A DNA stretch of 64,000 nt from Sympetrum striolatum. Lineage: Eukaryota; Arthropoda; Insecta; Odonata; Libellulidae. The position numbers were made by a program, and so were the translations under genes. Below, one piece after another: positions 25,251 through 38,280 of this stretch. Below the pieces are notes generated by a model that was not told the origin of the DNA, did not search any database, and worked only from the letters and a program-made list of their open reading frames with translations. The stretch covers positions 6,758,001 through 6,822,000 of the forward strand of contig OX388348.1 in NCBI GenBank assembly GCA_947579665.1. Reading direction: 5' to 3'. The stretch's first letter is position 1; every line of letters starts with the position of its first letter.

Positions 25251-25384
25251 TTAAATAGGCAAAAGGGTGGGCATGAGCTTAGCCCCAAAACAGAAAAATT
25301 GCAATGGTGAAAAAGAAAAATTCACTTAAAAAAAAGATAAAGGTTATTCGAAAAAGGAAACCATGTTTTAATGTGCGAACTAAG

Positions 25385-25931
25385 AGATCTAAAAATAATA
25401 ATAGTAAATTGCAAGAGCTTACGTAATAAACAGGTGGAATTCTTTAACATTACGATGAGAACTTGCGCGGATATCATACTAGAAAGATTTGGTTAAGCGA
25501 GGATATTACTCAAAGCGAGATATTTTCCCCGATTATATGATATACCGAAAATATGACTATGTAGATCTAGCGGTAGAGGTTTTATAGCAGTATTGACTCA
25601 TTTAATTAGTAAGCGCGATGAATTCGTAGAAAATAGCAGGAGCGAAATCATTTGGTGCTCGATTCAAAGACAAAACGGATGCAAGATTAATGTTTGTTCT
25701 TTGTGTCGTCCTCCCGATGAAAAAATAGGTTGTATTGTTGATTTATCCGAGGCCTTACAGAAAAATGGCGAGAAAATAAAAGATCCAGTCATCGCCGTAG
25801 GAAGAGATTTTTACCTAACAAATATTCATTGGGATAATCTAAAATTCTCCAGCACTAGCAGTGGGAAAAAAAATTCACGAAATACATCTTACTTTTTCGT
25901 TGCATGCTTTAGATCAGGTAAATATGACTAA
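25385..25931 (+). pseudogene. LINE endonuclease domain (APE-like)
   Basis: Across frameshifts it reads IIIVNCKSLRNKQVEF (from about 25397), a WLSEDITQSEIFP-type motif (about 25492-25530), GRGFIAVLTHLIS (about 25571), EIIWCSIQRQNG, SLCRPPDEKIGC and VGRDFYLTNIHWDN. These correspond in order to the N-terminal motif, ETWL, GGG-IAVK, YRPP and GDFNLP.I.W motifs of CR1-like endonucleases. The usual GGDFNLP is altered to VGRDFYLTN, so even a restored frame would lack one conserved position. Confidence 0.85.
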
Positions 25932-26179
25932 AACTCGAACGAATCGTGCTAGGCAAGGTATCAATTTAGATTTACTAGCCACTTCCCACCCACAAATAAT
26001 AACTAGCCTCACTGTAGTTGACGGTACAGTCAGACCATGATGTCATAATGGCAGGGATGAAAGTAGTAGCGGTTAGATCTCTTAAGCCGGTGAGGCAAGG
26101 GTATATAATTCGCAAAGCAATTATTTCTGAGTTTAAGGTTTTATTTGAACGAAGGCTTGGATAATTTTTTACGCTTTTC

Positions 26180-27600
26180 GGGTGAAAATACAGTAAATGA
26201 TAGTTGGGTAGAGTTTCTACAGATAATCAAAGTAGATTTAGTTAAATATGTCCCGTCTAAACAGTAGGTGAGACGATGAAGGAGTTTGAATCGTTGCATA
26301 GGAGTCATTCACTCGCGATTGAGAAAACTTAAACCGTGCGGTGAGATCCAAGAGTTTGGTGATCAAAACTATAGAGAAGTGCAAAAGCTATTTGAGGAAG
26401 GATCACGAAAAGAATACCAGGAATATAGATCTCGAACCATGTTAAAATCTCTAGTTGGCGATTAGAAAGAATTTTGGTCATAAGTGTGAGAGACTCGTGG
26501 TGGTCAGTTTTCTATGCCTAGCTTTATCAGCGAAGAGGGAATTGCCTTAAATAAATCGGCAGAAATAGCTAACTTACTTAACCCGTGCTTCCAGAAATGT
26601 TTCTCATAAGATGATGGCCGAGTTAACGACTTTACTTCGCCCATTGATTCGGAGATGACTTCCATAGAGATATAAGTTGATGCTAGTGGAAATTCACTGC
26701 AACAGATCGATAGGAAATTCTATCAGAAATCAATTAATGAGGGTATTGTCCCAATGTCGTGTAAAAAATTAAACGTCACTCCGGGGCCTAAGAATGATCA
26801 GATTATTATGGGTAATGTTCGTTAACTTCGAATTTCTGCAAAATAATGGAGCGTATTATAGCAAGCTCTATTACTCAGTTTCTTACCATAAAGATAGGAA
26901 TCATTCGGATCCAACACGGATTCCATAAAGATAAATCTTGTAAGACGCACCTAGAGTTTTTTTGTGAATGATGTATATAAAGCGTAAGGATGTTAGATAT
27001 CATCCAAAAACGTTATTTCCACGCAGCAACAAATTTCGCAACAACCCTTAGTGTTAGTGCGCCACACAAAATATCTAAGTGTTACGTTTAGCTGTAGTTT
27101 ATCTTTGAAAGAACATATTAGAGATGCGATAGGAAAAGTGAATAGAATGCAAAGATTAACTAGTAGATCGTTGAGGGGATGCTCAACGTGTTTTCAAAGA
27201 AAAAAACTCATATTCCTCTTATTCAACCTAGCCAAACGAGAAAATACTGTTTCGCGATTACACTGATTATAACTTTTATATTACAGTTCGTGTACAGCAT
27301 TTGTTTGATTGGTTGTATACGATACGATTTGTACAGAATTGCCATGATAAAACGGTGAGTGTTACTCAGATGTTGCAGTACGCGGGATGGTAATCATTAA
27401 GAGATAGAAGACTAATTCAAAGGATAAATTTACTAAGTAAGTTCAGAAAAATTAGGTTCTCAAATGATGCAATCGATATAATGCGACCTCCTTGTTGATG
27501 TGGGCCGCTCTGATACTGCGAGGAAGATTAGAGAAATAAATGCTAGAAGGAATCGTATCAAGAATTCATTTTTTCCGCGCATGATACGCGAAAGAAATTA
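26180..27600 (+). pseudogene. LINE ORF2 linker, RT and C-terminal remnants
   Basis: Recognisable pieces in order are SWVEFLQIIKVDLVKYVPSK (about 26205), ETRGGQFSMPSF after a stop (about 26490), MERIIASSITQFL with QHGFHKDKSCKTHLEF (about 26850-26960), and then directly HTKYLSVTFSCSLSLKEHI with KVNRMQRL and LRGCST (27060-27200). Further on come a KTVSVTQMLQYAGW block (about 27350) and RIKNSFFPRMIRE (about 27558). The order matches the minus-strand copy, but motifs A to C of the palm are absent. It is unmistakably the same broad family and dead. Confidence 0.85.
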
Positions 27601-27675
27601 ATTAGGAAAATAGAGTTAAGGTGCCTGTACCCCCTGCCCCACGCCGAAAGGCGGATTGAAGGGTTCTTACATAGA

Positions 27676-30050
27676 CATATTTTTATGGTGTTTTTGTGCT
27701 GTCGATATTTTAACTCAATAATCAGAATATATCGTATTTATAAAACAACATATAATCTAAGAGGAAAAATTCATCCGTCTCCGCTACGATTGGTATTCGG
27801 TTTCCTTCAAAGTAACTGGGTTGTCCAAATTGTAGTGCTACCTCCAAAATACTTCCGTTTCAATATCATCTCCTAAATCACTACTACTAATTTATTTCTT
27901 CTCACAATCAATAACAGTTAAAGGAAAGTTTAATCAACCATCCTTTGATTTCAAAAAACTCTCAAAGGCACTCGAAATTAATATTTACAATGATAAAAAC
28001 CTTACACCTTGAGAAATAATGACAATGTAAGAGAAATTGGCCCTTTCAAAACTGGAAATCCAAATATCATTGAGGATTATTATTCATCATTATTATTCAA
28101 TAATTCATTTACAAACTAAAATCTCAAAAAGGTTTTAATTTTGCCACATAACCGTGAACATATCCTAGTTTTCTATGCATTTTAGTCTTTTTAAGAATTT
28201 AATATACCGGCCTTGAAATGTAGAAATGTTTTCGCTCTTTCTACTGTCTATAACCCTCTCCCTCATAGACAAATCCTGGCTGCGCCCCTGCGACAAAGCA
28301 ATCATTAATTATCATCTGTATATTCATGTCCACATTCGATAGAATCCGTAGATTCTTACACATAGATGATTATGAAAAAATGTCAGCTCCGCCATAGACC
28401 TCGATCCCCGTAATGTTACTCAATTTTCATGTTTTTAAGAGAAGGAGACTATTTAACATAATTTAGAGCAAGCGTAAAATATTTATATGTATTCGAATTT
28501 CTCTCAGACTCGGTAACAGTGTGCACTTATACACTATGATTTATATAATCAAGAACTACATTGGAATCAAGAAAAATATAGGATGATTAATAATATATCC
28601 ATTCTCCTTCATTCTCATCCATACGATTCAGCCTCCGAGACATAGAGTTAACCACTTCTTTATTGGAATTCGCTCCAGGTGAGAAGATCTAATAACCGAC
28701 AGAAGCTCATCGAAAGTTTTATCGGTTCAGAACCTAAAGACGAAGTAAATGAAATTTTAGTGCAACTAAAGACCTAATCGCGATCTCCGAGAAGCATCGA
28801 CAAAACGTTACAGGGAAGTAATCACAAAACATTACTTTTGGTCGCTTTTTTCCCCGGACAATTAGAGAGGCTGATAGAGTAGATTACGTGATGATGATGT
28901 TATTACAACCCCTACCATACCCATCTGGCAGCTCGCGGGGTATATATCTAAATCTAAATGTATATAATTGGCTTGGAACTACCGCCGAGAAAATTAGAAA
29001 CTGTGAACCCGCGAATTGTCCTGGTTGTAGACGAACAATGAATATTAATATGCATAAGAATGTCAATAGTTCTCAAGGCTTTTTTTTAAGCGTAAAAATG
29101 AAAAAGATTCGCTTCCGCGGTCCGCTGGTTGTCCGTTTATCGACGTGAAGACCTAAATGAAGAAATAGTCGCCAATAAGTCTGAGTAAGTAAGCCTGAGC
29201 TCCTTGCCTTACGACCGGTTTGTTGTTGCGAGTGACGCATAGGCTTTCGAAAATCCTCTGCACTGAAAGCGAAAGGTTCATCGTGCTTCGGGAAATCAGG
29301 AGGCCCTGTCAAATACCTCTAATTGTGGAAAATGAGTCAAAGGAACGACCTCGAATCCTTGGTAGAAGAGGAATTTCCACTGACACACGAAACATGTTCT
29401 TGACCGACAATTGGTGATGAATCGGTTCCGAATCTTTCATGTCCAATGGTTATTCTTCCATAATGAATTGCATTTCTCTGGTAAATATATATATTCATCA
29501 CTGGGGCGTATAAATATATGTGGAAACCATATCTTACATTCGTTCATTTCCCGAACAAGAGAAGTTTAAGATAAAAAACTCATTTAACTTAAGCGGAATT
29601 CGAGCTCGTGCCCTTCCTATGCCAATAACATGTGTCAGACAGCTGCAAAATCACCTCTTAATTAGCAACTAGTTATAGTTATGACACTTCCCAACAAACT
29701 GAGAAGTCCATTTTAGCAGCTTATTAATAATATTATTATGGCAGCATAATCCTGGTTAATTAATTAACTTTATAAAGTCAGACGTTCATAAAATACGTAT
29801 CAGTACTAAAAACTTGGGTTGTTTATTAGGAAGTCTTTGTTTACTAAAATACGCTAATATAATAATATTATTTGGAAATATTTTTACGAGTGCAATAACA
29901 TCTAATTTCCTTAGCACCATGGTGAGGAAGGAGCTTTGAATTAGCCAGAGGATAGTTTCTACTGGGCGATTGTAAAATGAGGGTTCTGAGTCTAGCTGAC
30001 ATAGGCACGAAAAGGAAATATATACCAGGCATCTGCAATACTTGCTTTGA
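27676..30050. other. AT-rich sequence without recognisable genes
   Basis: Short ORFs only. A somewhat GC-richer part (28880-29420) has overlapping ORFs on both strands without motifs. Confidence 0.5.
28254..28290. repeat. Possible transposon terminal fragment
   Basis: The AAATCCTGGCTGCGCCCCTG segment resembles a sequence often seen at the edge of arthropod repeats. This is recognition from memory, and no partner or element body is seen here. Confidence 0.25.
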
Positions 30051-30054
30051 AAGT

Positions 30055-30225
30055 GCTCGACATATGGTTAAAGCTTTTCCGCGCGAGGTAATGCATTTCA
30101 ACGTTTGTTTTGTATTGGCGCCTGCGATACTTTAAAGGGATCAACTTATGGTTAAAGACTTTCCTCGCGAATTATCAAAGCCTTAATGCATTACTACGTG
30201 AATTTCTCCGCGCGAAGGCAACACA
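30055..30225. repeat. Imperfect local duplication
   Basis: An ATGGTTAAAG..TTTCC.CGCGA segment occurs at 30062-30086 and again at 30147-30171. Each is followed by AATGCAT and ACG-type sequence. A third CTCCGCGCGAAGG stretch follows at about 30207. The copies are diverged and have no recognisable function. Confidence 0.5.
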
Positions 30226-30643
30226 ATTGACTAATGACCAAGGTCACCGAGCTCCCTGTTACAAAATGTAAGACAAGTCTGATATATGCGCAGAAATTGT
30301 TCGGTTTTTATGAAATAATGTTAGTTTTAACTTTGGAATTGGTATTTTTCCTTTTAACTCCGGACGGACAATGATTTCCTGTATACTAGGTGACAAATGG
30401 TGTTTATAAATTTATATTACGAATTTCCTTCATCTGCTTGATTAAATTGGCGAAAAATTATATTCCGTAGACAAATACAAATTTTACATTGTGTCATAGT
30501 TAGTAACTCAGTAATCGCTCTAACGACTTATCGAATTCTAATTGCTGAGTTGAAAACATAAGAGTGGTAATCAAAAATCCTCCTCGGAATGTTTATCACA
30601 AATAATGAATATCCTATGTTTGAACTGGACGTTTGAAGAATTA

Positions 30644-30690
30644 CATTTACATTAATATCCAGCAGGCAGCCGTAAGACGTATGTTCGAGT
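30644..30690 (-). repeat. Probable solo 3' end of the LINE family
   Basis: On the minus strand the segment ends in a GGATATTAATGTAAATGTAA tail, very close to the tail at 4680-4657. The preceding box is diverged and the GAAA hairpin is not intact. Confidence 0.4.
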
Positions 30691-31119
30691 GAGAAACCAA
30701 ACTACCAAAATAACGCCTTATTAGCGCACAAATTATCGAGAAAAAGAGACCATTATAGGCCATCTGTTCTCGCTATAATCTCGCAAAACATCATTTTCCT
30801 CTAGACTCCAAAATTCTTGTTCTCTAAAGGTGAGAATCACCACATCGCGTATTCCTACTCCAATCCCACTTATTCCTTATTGCTACGCATTATTAAAACC
30901 GAATAGCATTCTTCACATTATTTAGAATTAAATTTCAATTATTGTCCATGTATTTTATTGCATTTAAGATTGAAATTGGAATAAATATATATTTAACCTA
31001 TCGTTCTATAAACACGATAATTATCTGTGAAAGAGAAACACCGAAATAAACATGAGGAACTCGGGGAGAGATCGCGCGAAGGCTCTAAGAAGAGTTCGAA
31101 AGAGAGGAAATTTGTGTGA

Positions 31120-31264
31120 GTTCTAGGCTCCGACTCAAATATTACCGCTTTTCGAGGCTTTCCTCGGTGTTGCCAGTCAGTCACAGAAAGCAGAATTCCA
31201 AATAGTTTCTGTGAAAGCCACTGGTGCGCTCGCAAAGTGTTGCGATAATTTTTTCCGCCACTGT
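31120..31264 (-). repeat. Second solo terminus of the Tc1/mariner-type element
   Basis: Read on the minus strand it starts ACAGTGGCGGAAAAAATTAT and continues CGCAACAC (31264-31237). It matches the 23669 terminus over 28 bases, and the resemblance fades further in. The ORF at 31268-30993 minus starts in it and has no transposase motif. The two termini are 7.5 kb apart in opposite orientation, so they point at each other. With a LINE and unrelated DNA between them, a single element is unlikely. Confidence 0.55.
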
Positions 31265-31694
31265 ACATTTTTTTTCTTTTGCAGGTGAGTAAGGACCTCA
31301 GATTTATACACTCCTTTTGAAGGTACAGTTTTATTTATTTCTTTAATTGCGTATTTTTGGTCTTCTGAACAGACTAAAATTTTTAAGGAGCACGGCTCAA
31401 AACGATGCAGGGTGATGAAAAAGTACCTTCTACTTAGTGATAAGTGAAATTTAAATGTTTATTAATGGGTTCTCAATTACTATCCATTTCGGAAGATATG
31501 CTTTAAACAAGTAATCGAACAAAGATTACAGGAATAACCACCACTTCCCTAATTAGCAAAGCAATCCGTTAACAAGTTGGAATTGACTCCCACTAGAATA
31601 ACAACTAAGCTGTGCTGTCGATTTTTCAGTCTGAAAATTGCTGGATTTAAGTTCCAGTCTTTATCCAGTATCAGCCTAAGCCAGTATCATTAAC

Positions 31695-32112
31695 ATCCAT
31701 AGGTAAAATAAATCAAATGCTTAGTACTGCGTATTTTCCACAGATTTATTTAGAAACGACCGGTTTTGACCAGGGCAGTCATCTTCAGGTGCACTATATC
31801 TTAAAAGGAGATAGTATTTATATAACTTAAAGTGTGCTAAGCAGTTTTGAAGGGAGGGAAAGGAGAGGGAAGGGTCCATGGTAGGTGAAGCCATTTAACC
31901 CCTAACCTGACCAATGACTTGACCCCTCCCCTCTCCTTTCCCTCCCTTCAAAACTGCTTAGCACACTATAAATTCTATCATTTTAAGATATAGTGTACCT
32001 GAAGATGAATGTTGTTTCTAAATAAATTTGTGGAAAATACGAAGCAAGATTTATTTTTAGATGGCGTTCCACGATATTAGGCCGAAGCACCTTGAGTTTA
32101 TCCATAGGTAAA
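31695..32112. mobile_element. Foldback element flanked by a 13-bp direct repeat
   Basis: The outer arms GTATTTTCCACA.ATTTATTT (31731-31757 and 32014-32040) match at 26 of 27 positions. Middle arms (31787-31807 and 31981-32001) match at 20 of 21. Inner arms (31831-31869 and 31929-31967) are perfectly complementary over 39 bases. A loop of 59 bases (31870-31928) lies at the centre. ATCCATAGGTAAA occurs at 31695-31707 and again at 32100-32112, outside the arms, and may be a target-site duplication. No coding capacity. The left arm also holds an ACGACCGGTTTTGACC and TCATCTTCAG motif pair. Confidence 0.8.
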
Positions 32113-35100
32113 TTAATTGATTTCGGTTATCCTAAAATGATTGTTATAGTAACTGAATAAAAGATTATCTTGTCATAATCATATGTCGATACAATTATGC
32201 TAATTATATTATTATGGTGATTGAATTAGTAACTGTGTCAGTCATTGGCAAAACCCATTCCCATGTTGTTTAGATACAACTTGTTATAATTTTTCATAAC
32301 ACTTAATATAGTTAAAACTGGAATTGTATTATCGGTTTGAGTGAATTTTTTCTTGCTCACCTCGATAATTACTATATTTTTGCAAGCAATAGTTTTTTAT
32401 TAAATATCATAAGACGTTATTTTCTTGAATCCTGATAAATTTTATCCATTGTTGTTACCTTTAATACTTAAAATCTTGGTGATCAATGTGTGACTGAACC
32501 TGTAAGGAGTAGTTTCGAGGCAATGCCAAAAACAATCCAAAAGTGACCTATTACATGTACCAAATCCGATAGCTGCACGTGGAGTAGGAAAGAAGAGGGA
32601 AGAAAGACTCTCGTGGGGATTAAAGCGCGAAAGGTATAAGGAAATGGACCTGGAAATGGAAACGGTATGGGTAATATAACGATACGAAACAAGGGAGAGA
32701 TACGTATCGTGGGTGTAGAGGCAATGGTGCGATGGGGAGGAATGCCAATGGCGGATTAGGAGAATTAGTTTGGTTTCTATATTCGGTGCAAAATTTTAAG
32801 GATTCATACGCGAGAATAAGATTAGTTTTTAAATTAGAGCGAGCATAAATTCGTAATCCATTTAGGGATGCGATGAGCTACATTCACGCCACCGTTAATA
32901 TATTCGGTATGCAGATCTTATTTTGTGCGCTCGATGCAAAAGTATTCTTCTCTAAGCTCGATGTGTAACGTTTGAAATGTATTCGCCGGGGAAACCACTA
33001 AATGACTCGTCTCGGACGTGTTTCAGAAACCTGCGAACGAAATTTAATGTATAGGATATTATCCTCCTAAAATTAGGGCCACTCCTTTCTTTAAGTTATT
33101 TGGGCTTCTCCTTGACCCAAACTGTTGCCTAAATATCATTCATAATCATGTATTCAACCAATATTCTCGCAGTGACTACTATAAGTGTCGGTCTAAGGTG
33201 CTGGGATTTCCATGAAATTTCTATCAAAAGGCTTACAGCTGGCATATCCTTGCTATAAAAATTGGAAATTAGTAATATTGAAGTATTCGGAAAACATCCA
33301 ATGTTTTATTCATATTATATGAATCACTACTACATAGAATCAAGTTATTTGAAGGATGAAGTTGAGGATATTCAGTTTGTATTTTTTATCGTGAAGGCCG
33401 ATTTTCATCTCCTATTACCCCCACCACTAAATATCTATGAAAAGGTGATATAGGTAAATACTCCAAAGACCAAAGAGTCTAACCGTCTGTATGTTTTACT
33501 AGAGATGGTGAACAATTACTGCTAATACTAACGAATAGGAAGTGTAAAAGACGTGAAAAAGTTTCTTCGAAGAGGATTGTTTTGCTGCAGAGTTGATAGC
33601 TCTATCCTTATATGAAATTAGTAAACTTAATTTCAGTTACCACCACGAGTATTTTGAAATCGATGAAATCACTTAGATTAGTCTAATACAATACCTTTAT
33701 ATATCTTGTAAAATTTAACTTTAAAAACGAACTTTCATATCATGGTCTTCGTTCTCATAATTCGTGGCGTAGAGACAGAAGTTGATATTTCGGTAACATT
33801 CCTATAATTTATGCAAGTACTCGATCCAATATTATTACGATTGGTTGAACGGGAAAGGAGTTTTTTGCACCCAGTCTCACCCAAATAAATCCATATGGTT
33901 ATTATTATTACTAAAGACACCACAGTTCTTTAATAAATGTCAATCCACGTAATCTATTATAAAAATATCTTTCCGTCAAATGCATGAAAATATTATGATT
34001 TGTTGCCTCCGTAACAATCAGACGTAATATACAATGTTTTACATGGAATGTAAATATCTCAAAGGTCTTCAGCCATCCAAAGGTTTCAACTGCCTCTAGA
34101 ATAGAAAGAAAAGAATCTATTAAAAATGTCGAAAATAAATTTCACGTTTTACTTTGCAGGAGAAAACCTTTAGCAATATTGAAAAACCTCTCATTTAGCT
34201 GGTAATTCATTTTGAGCTGTTTGTGAACCATCCACAAGATGTATTTGCGAATTATTTTATAGTTTATTATCATTTTACATTTCTAACAAACCTTGGAATA
34301 TGAAACTTCGCTTATTAGTCTATTTCACAAGTATTTGTCCATTAAGTGTTTGTGAATGTTATTCCTTCAGACATGTGCTGGATATGTACGCTCCATGAGA
34401 TGCGTATTATCATATTTGTATTTTGTTATTGGTTTGCACGGAGACGAAGAGATGATGTTATCTTTTCATAGTCATAACCTTCAATCAGTAGACCCTCAGA
34501 TAACAGCTGATCTCTTGGCGCAGAAGGCAAAGATAATGTAATAAACAAGGGACCAAAATTGGTAAACAGAGAGGCAATAAGGTAGGGATAGTTGTTAATT
34601 TAAGTCGAGGCTGAGGCAGTTAATTTAGTGGCCGTACAAGTTTACATACTTGTATGTACACGAAGCTCGCCCTGCTTAGTGGAGAACACTCCGTGGGGTA
34701 GGGAAGCGAAGCAATTGCTCGGGAGTTGCAGATCAAAACACAATTCATCCGATTTTGATCGTTTCTCTCGAATTGTTGGGGAACATCTGGATTAAATTAA
34801 AATAGTTTCTAAAATTGAAATACTGCTAGTCATTGAGAAAATCTTTATTTTTACAAGAAATACCCATTTGGATATCCGAGTGTTCATTTTGTCAGAAATA
34901 ATTCCATTAGGCAACAAAATACAAAAACTCCAATTTTGTAGGAGAATAACTTATTTGTTTACTACTTAAGAATATGAAATATTATTTTGTTATATATTTG
35001 TTAAAAGGAAAATAATATCACGAAGTTGTTTTTGGTCTTTATGGAGAAAAGCACGAAGCAAAATAATCGTCCCCGTTAAACTATCAATTTTGTGATAAAA

Positions 35101-35890
35101 AGAAGTCTACTTTTTCTCCAAATGTGCTATAATTTAAATTATTTTATAAGCAACTAACCATTAATTAATAAATTGGAATGAAATTATAATCAGTAAAGCG
35201 TATAATCTAGAATCTACACTTCTTTTTTGCGTTAGATTCTCCTAAAAATCTGATTGCATCTTTGATTCGCGATCTAAAATGTGCAACGGTGAATAAGGAT
35301 TGCTAGAGAAAAGTTACAGTAATTGTGATTTTTAAAGTTATAAAACAGTTTTCCCGGTGCAAAGCGACATTTAACGCTCACATATTTCTTCAGCGGTTTG
35401 CCGTTATATTACAAAAATAACACTCTCTTTATGACATCGTGCGAAACTGCTGATATACTATTAAGTCAGGGACGATTCTTAGTCAATTAAGTATACGTGG
35501 CGGTGCATGCACGGACTATAAGATTCCTCAAAGCTGTTCTTTAAGGCGAATAGCTTGCGCCTTAAAATCGCCTTTTTATCTGTTTCCTTACTTGATTTCT
35601 GAAACCTTGGCCTCTTTAGATTTCAAAATATACGGCATTAAAAATCAATATTGCTGTCAAATTATTCTTCCTTCACTTTTATGTAAATACTTATTTAAAC
35701 ACAAAGAAACTCCTGTCGGAGTAAACGCATGCATATCATTTCATACATCAATGCTTCTTTTTTGCTCTTATAAACTTTAATATAATGATAATTTTAAATT
35801 ATTTTCTAGAACTGTCTGTACTGGTTATTTACAGTGCGAGTATTAAATGTCCGATTGCTGCCATTTCTATGACATTTGAGGTCTAAAATT
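32113..35890. other. AT-rich sequence without recognisable genes
   Basis: Only short ORFs; none has a motif. A small imperfect hairpin is at about 34637-34662. Confidence 0.5.
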
Positions 35891-35894
35891 CGGC

Positions 35895-36560
35895 GGAAAT
35901 ATTGATGAGCTTCTCCGGTTTGGTTGGTTGCATAGAATCGCCTCCGTCCCACCAAACAACTCCAAATGAGAGCCTCTTCAGTTTAATCGTTGGTCATATT
36001 TGTGAGGCCGAAAAACCACGAATGGGAAGCATCAGTTTGACAATAGCTTCTCCCTCGGAAATGCAAAGAATGTTCCAGAGGGAAAATGGGGTCTTCTTGA
36101 TTTTTGGAAGGGGAGATATCGAAGGAATTGGAACGGAGGACATTCTGGAAAAAGGGAGGTTTTTAGCTTAGAAGGTCTTTTCAAAGCAGATAGCGAATCT
36201 GGATCCAGGCCAGGTCTTCTTGGATTTATTCGACGGCATTCTTCGTCCAAGATCGTGGCCTTTCCTCGAGCACGCACGCCTCTCTACGGGACTATGCGTA
36301 TCCAAAAAAAGCCTTCCATAACGTCCCTTCTCTTTCTAGCTGACTCTAAAGCGTTCCTTTCTCCGCATTGATTGAGATAACGCCCTTATCAGCCGATTGA
36401 AGGGAAACTTTGATAACGAGCCGAGATGGATGACGCCCCCAAGACGTTCTATGAATATGCAAAAAAGTGTTATGGGGCTGCCAGGAATATGCGAGGCCCG
36501 TACGTTACTCCCGTTCTCTCAGAGATGTCCCTCGGAATATAATGGATGTCCCTTATTAAC
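35895..36560. other. GC-richer island with overlapping unrecognised ORFs
   Basis: A plus ORF of 89 codons (35902-36171, TTG then ATG start) and a minus ORF of 81 codons (36277-36032) overlap. The plus ORF has no signal peptide, domain or repeat. Sequence from 36290 to 36540 is GC-richer but has no ORF at all, which argues that the island as a whole is not coding. Confidence 0.35.
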
Positions 36561-37630
36561 GTAAAAATAGTCAGTGGATTTAAATAGCAAGGAGGTACTA
36601 AAAATGTACAAATATTTCAAAGAAACATAATAAAACTCAATTAATAGCTTATGAACATTGATTTAATCTTTGAAGCAGTTGACATTTCTCTTGAAAAGAC
36701 GTTGATATTTTTCTGTTCTTAAATGGCGTCGGAGACACTGATTCAAAAATATACTAAACTATTACTTTAACAGTGTTATCACGTATTTTCTTCTCACGCG
36801 TACGAGGTAAAAAAGAAAGTATTTATGCTTGTGTAGCTTTCCCATCCAGAGAAATTTTAACCGTTCTTTTTTAATAAATTAATGACATTTATTTGTGACA
36901 TTATGTGACATATTAAATCGTAAGTGCCAAATCAACTGTACATGTGCATGTTAGTCACGATTTAAGTGGTCGGCCGAACATTGTTATCAGTGGGATATAA
37001 AAACAGTATGTTTTACAGCTGTGCCACTGAAAACAATAATATTTTGATCTGCAAAGAAAAGATAAAATTATTGATGAAATGTATATATTTTGAAAGCTAT
37101 TCATTAATCAGCTGATCCATCCAACTCAATACCGTCAATTGACAGTAGTACTAATGCTCTTGTTTATTCATAATCACTACTTCTAGGTGGCAGTATTTAT
37201 CCTACGGCAAAAGTAATCAAATCCCTTCCTTATAAATAAAATCTTCACAGAAAGGTCACATTGCTTCGATTATTCTACTGAAAACCAAAGCAGTCAGTTT
37301 TTATCATGCTGATTATTAACAAAAATAAATATCTTTAAACAATAGAAGATAGGATGTGAAGGAGATAGTAATGAAGTTCCAAAGAAGTAAGAAATCTTCA
37401 AGCTTAATTAGTATATAGCTGCATTTTAGATGCATGTGCGACGGGAAAACCAATGCATACATCCGCACGTATTGTATTGTTGTGTATTAGTTTTCTCTCC
37501 TCACATTGTATTAAAGGATATGTCCGCCAATAAATGAGTTGCACAGTGCGGCTGTGATGGCACATTTTGAGGGACAGTTCGGATGTTCAAAAGTGGCTCC
37601 AGCAAACATCTTGCACATAAATTGATGGAG
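36561..37630. other. AT-rich sequence without recognisable genes
   Basis: No ORF with a motif and no clear repeat. Confidence 0.5.
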
Positions 37631-37634
37631 GAAT

Positions 37635-38280
37635 TTAGAGGAAAAGTACGCCGCATTTTATTGCCGTCCAATCCACATAAATTTCAATCATCCTTAGTGT
37701 TCTCAAGCACAGATATCCGCTGCAGATAAGGAGCAAATGGCATCTCCGAGTACTCCATAACATGTCTGGGTATGTCTCGCCATCAAGAGGTAGTCCGTTG
37801 GATTCCAACACTTTTCCGACCACTTAGCATCGGAAGGAGCCTGCGTTTGATCCACCGTAAGGAGGAATTCCGACGGATAAATGCCTTCTCTTTTTGAAGA
37901 AATTTTCCAAAGTTCGCAATTCCGTCATCTACGAGCGGAAAATTAAGCGGAGCGAGAGAACCAATGGCCTTTTCCGATCGGATGAGTCCCATCGCTGTAT
38001 TTTCCCCTCCAGAAATATTTCTCCTCTCGCCTCTCCTCCATATACCTGAGGTCAGTGGAAAAAGGGCCCGGAAATTATTTTTTCCTCACGGACCACATAC
38101 CTTTCGCAATCAGCGTCCCTCAATTACACTGGATTATGGCCGATGCCGAAGCTGCTGCCATCTTTTTCGGCTTTTTCTCTCGTAACGAGCAAAGTGTTCC
38201 AATTTCGCTGGATCGCTGCCGGTGGAGATTTGGAAATGTGTTTGCGGCGATGGCTGCAACTACCAGCCGATAAAATATCA
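37635..38280. other. GC-richer island with overlapping unrecognised ORFs
   Basis: Four overlapping ORFs of 62-73 codons occupy both strands. None has a recognisable domain. Several CGATGCCGAAGC and CGGCGATGGC-type runs occur at 38140-38260. Confidence 0.35.

Larger units (their letters stand above)
25260..27675 (+). mobile_element. Long decayed LINE copy with endonuclease, RT remnants and 3' tail
   Basis: The plus strand runs from an endonuclease domain (25390-25930) through the linker (26190-26560), part of the RT (26850-26970), the thumb (27045-27200) and the C-terminal block (27330-27590). It ends in the same 3' box as the 2.6-4.7 kb copy: CCCCCTGCCC, the hairpin CGCCGAAAGGCG (27642-27653), then an AT-rich tail. 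Relative to the minus-strand copy the palm with the FADD motif is missing, so a few hundred bases were lost near 26990-27040. Stops and shifts are frequent. The 5' limit is a guess. Confidence 0.88.
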
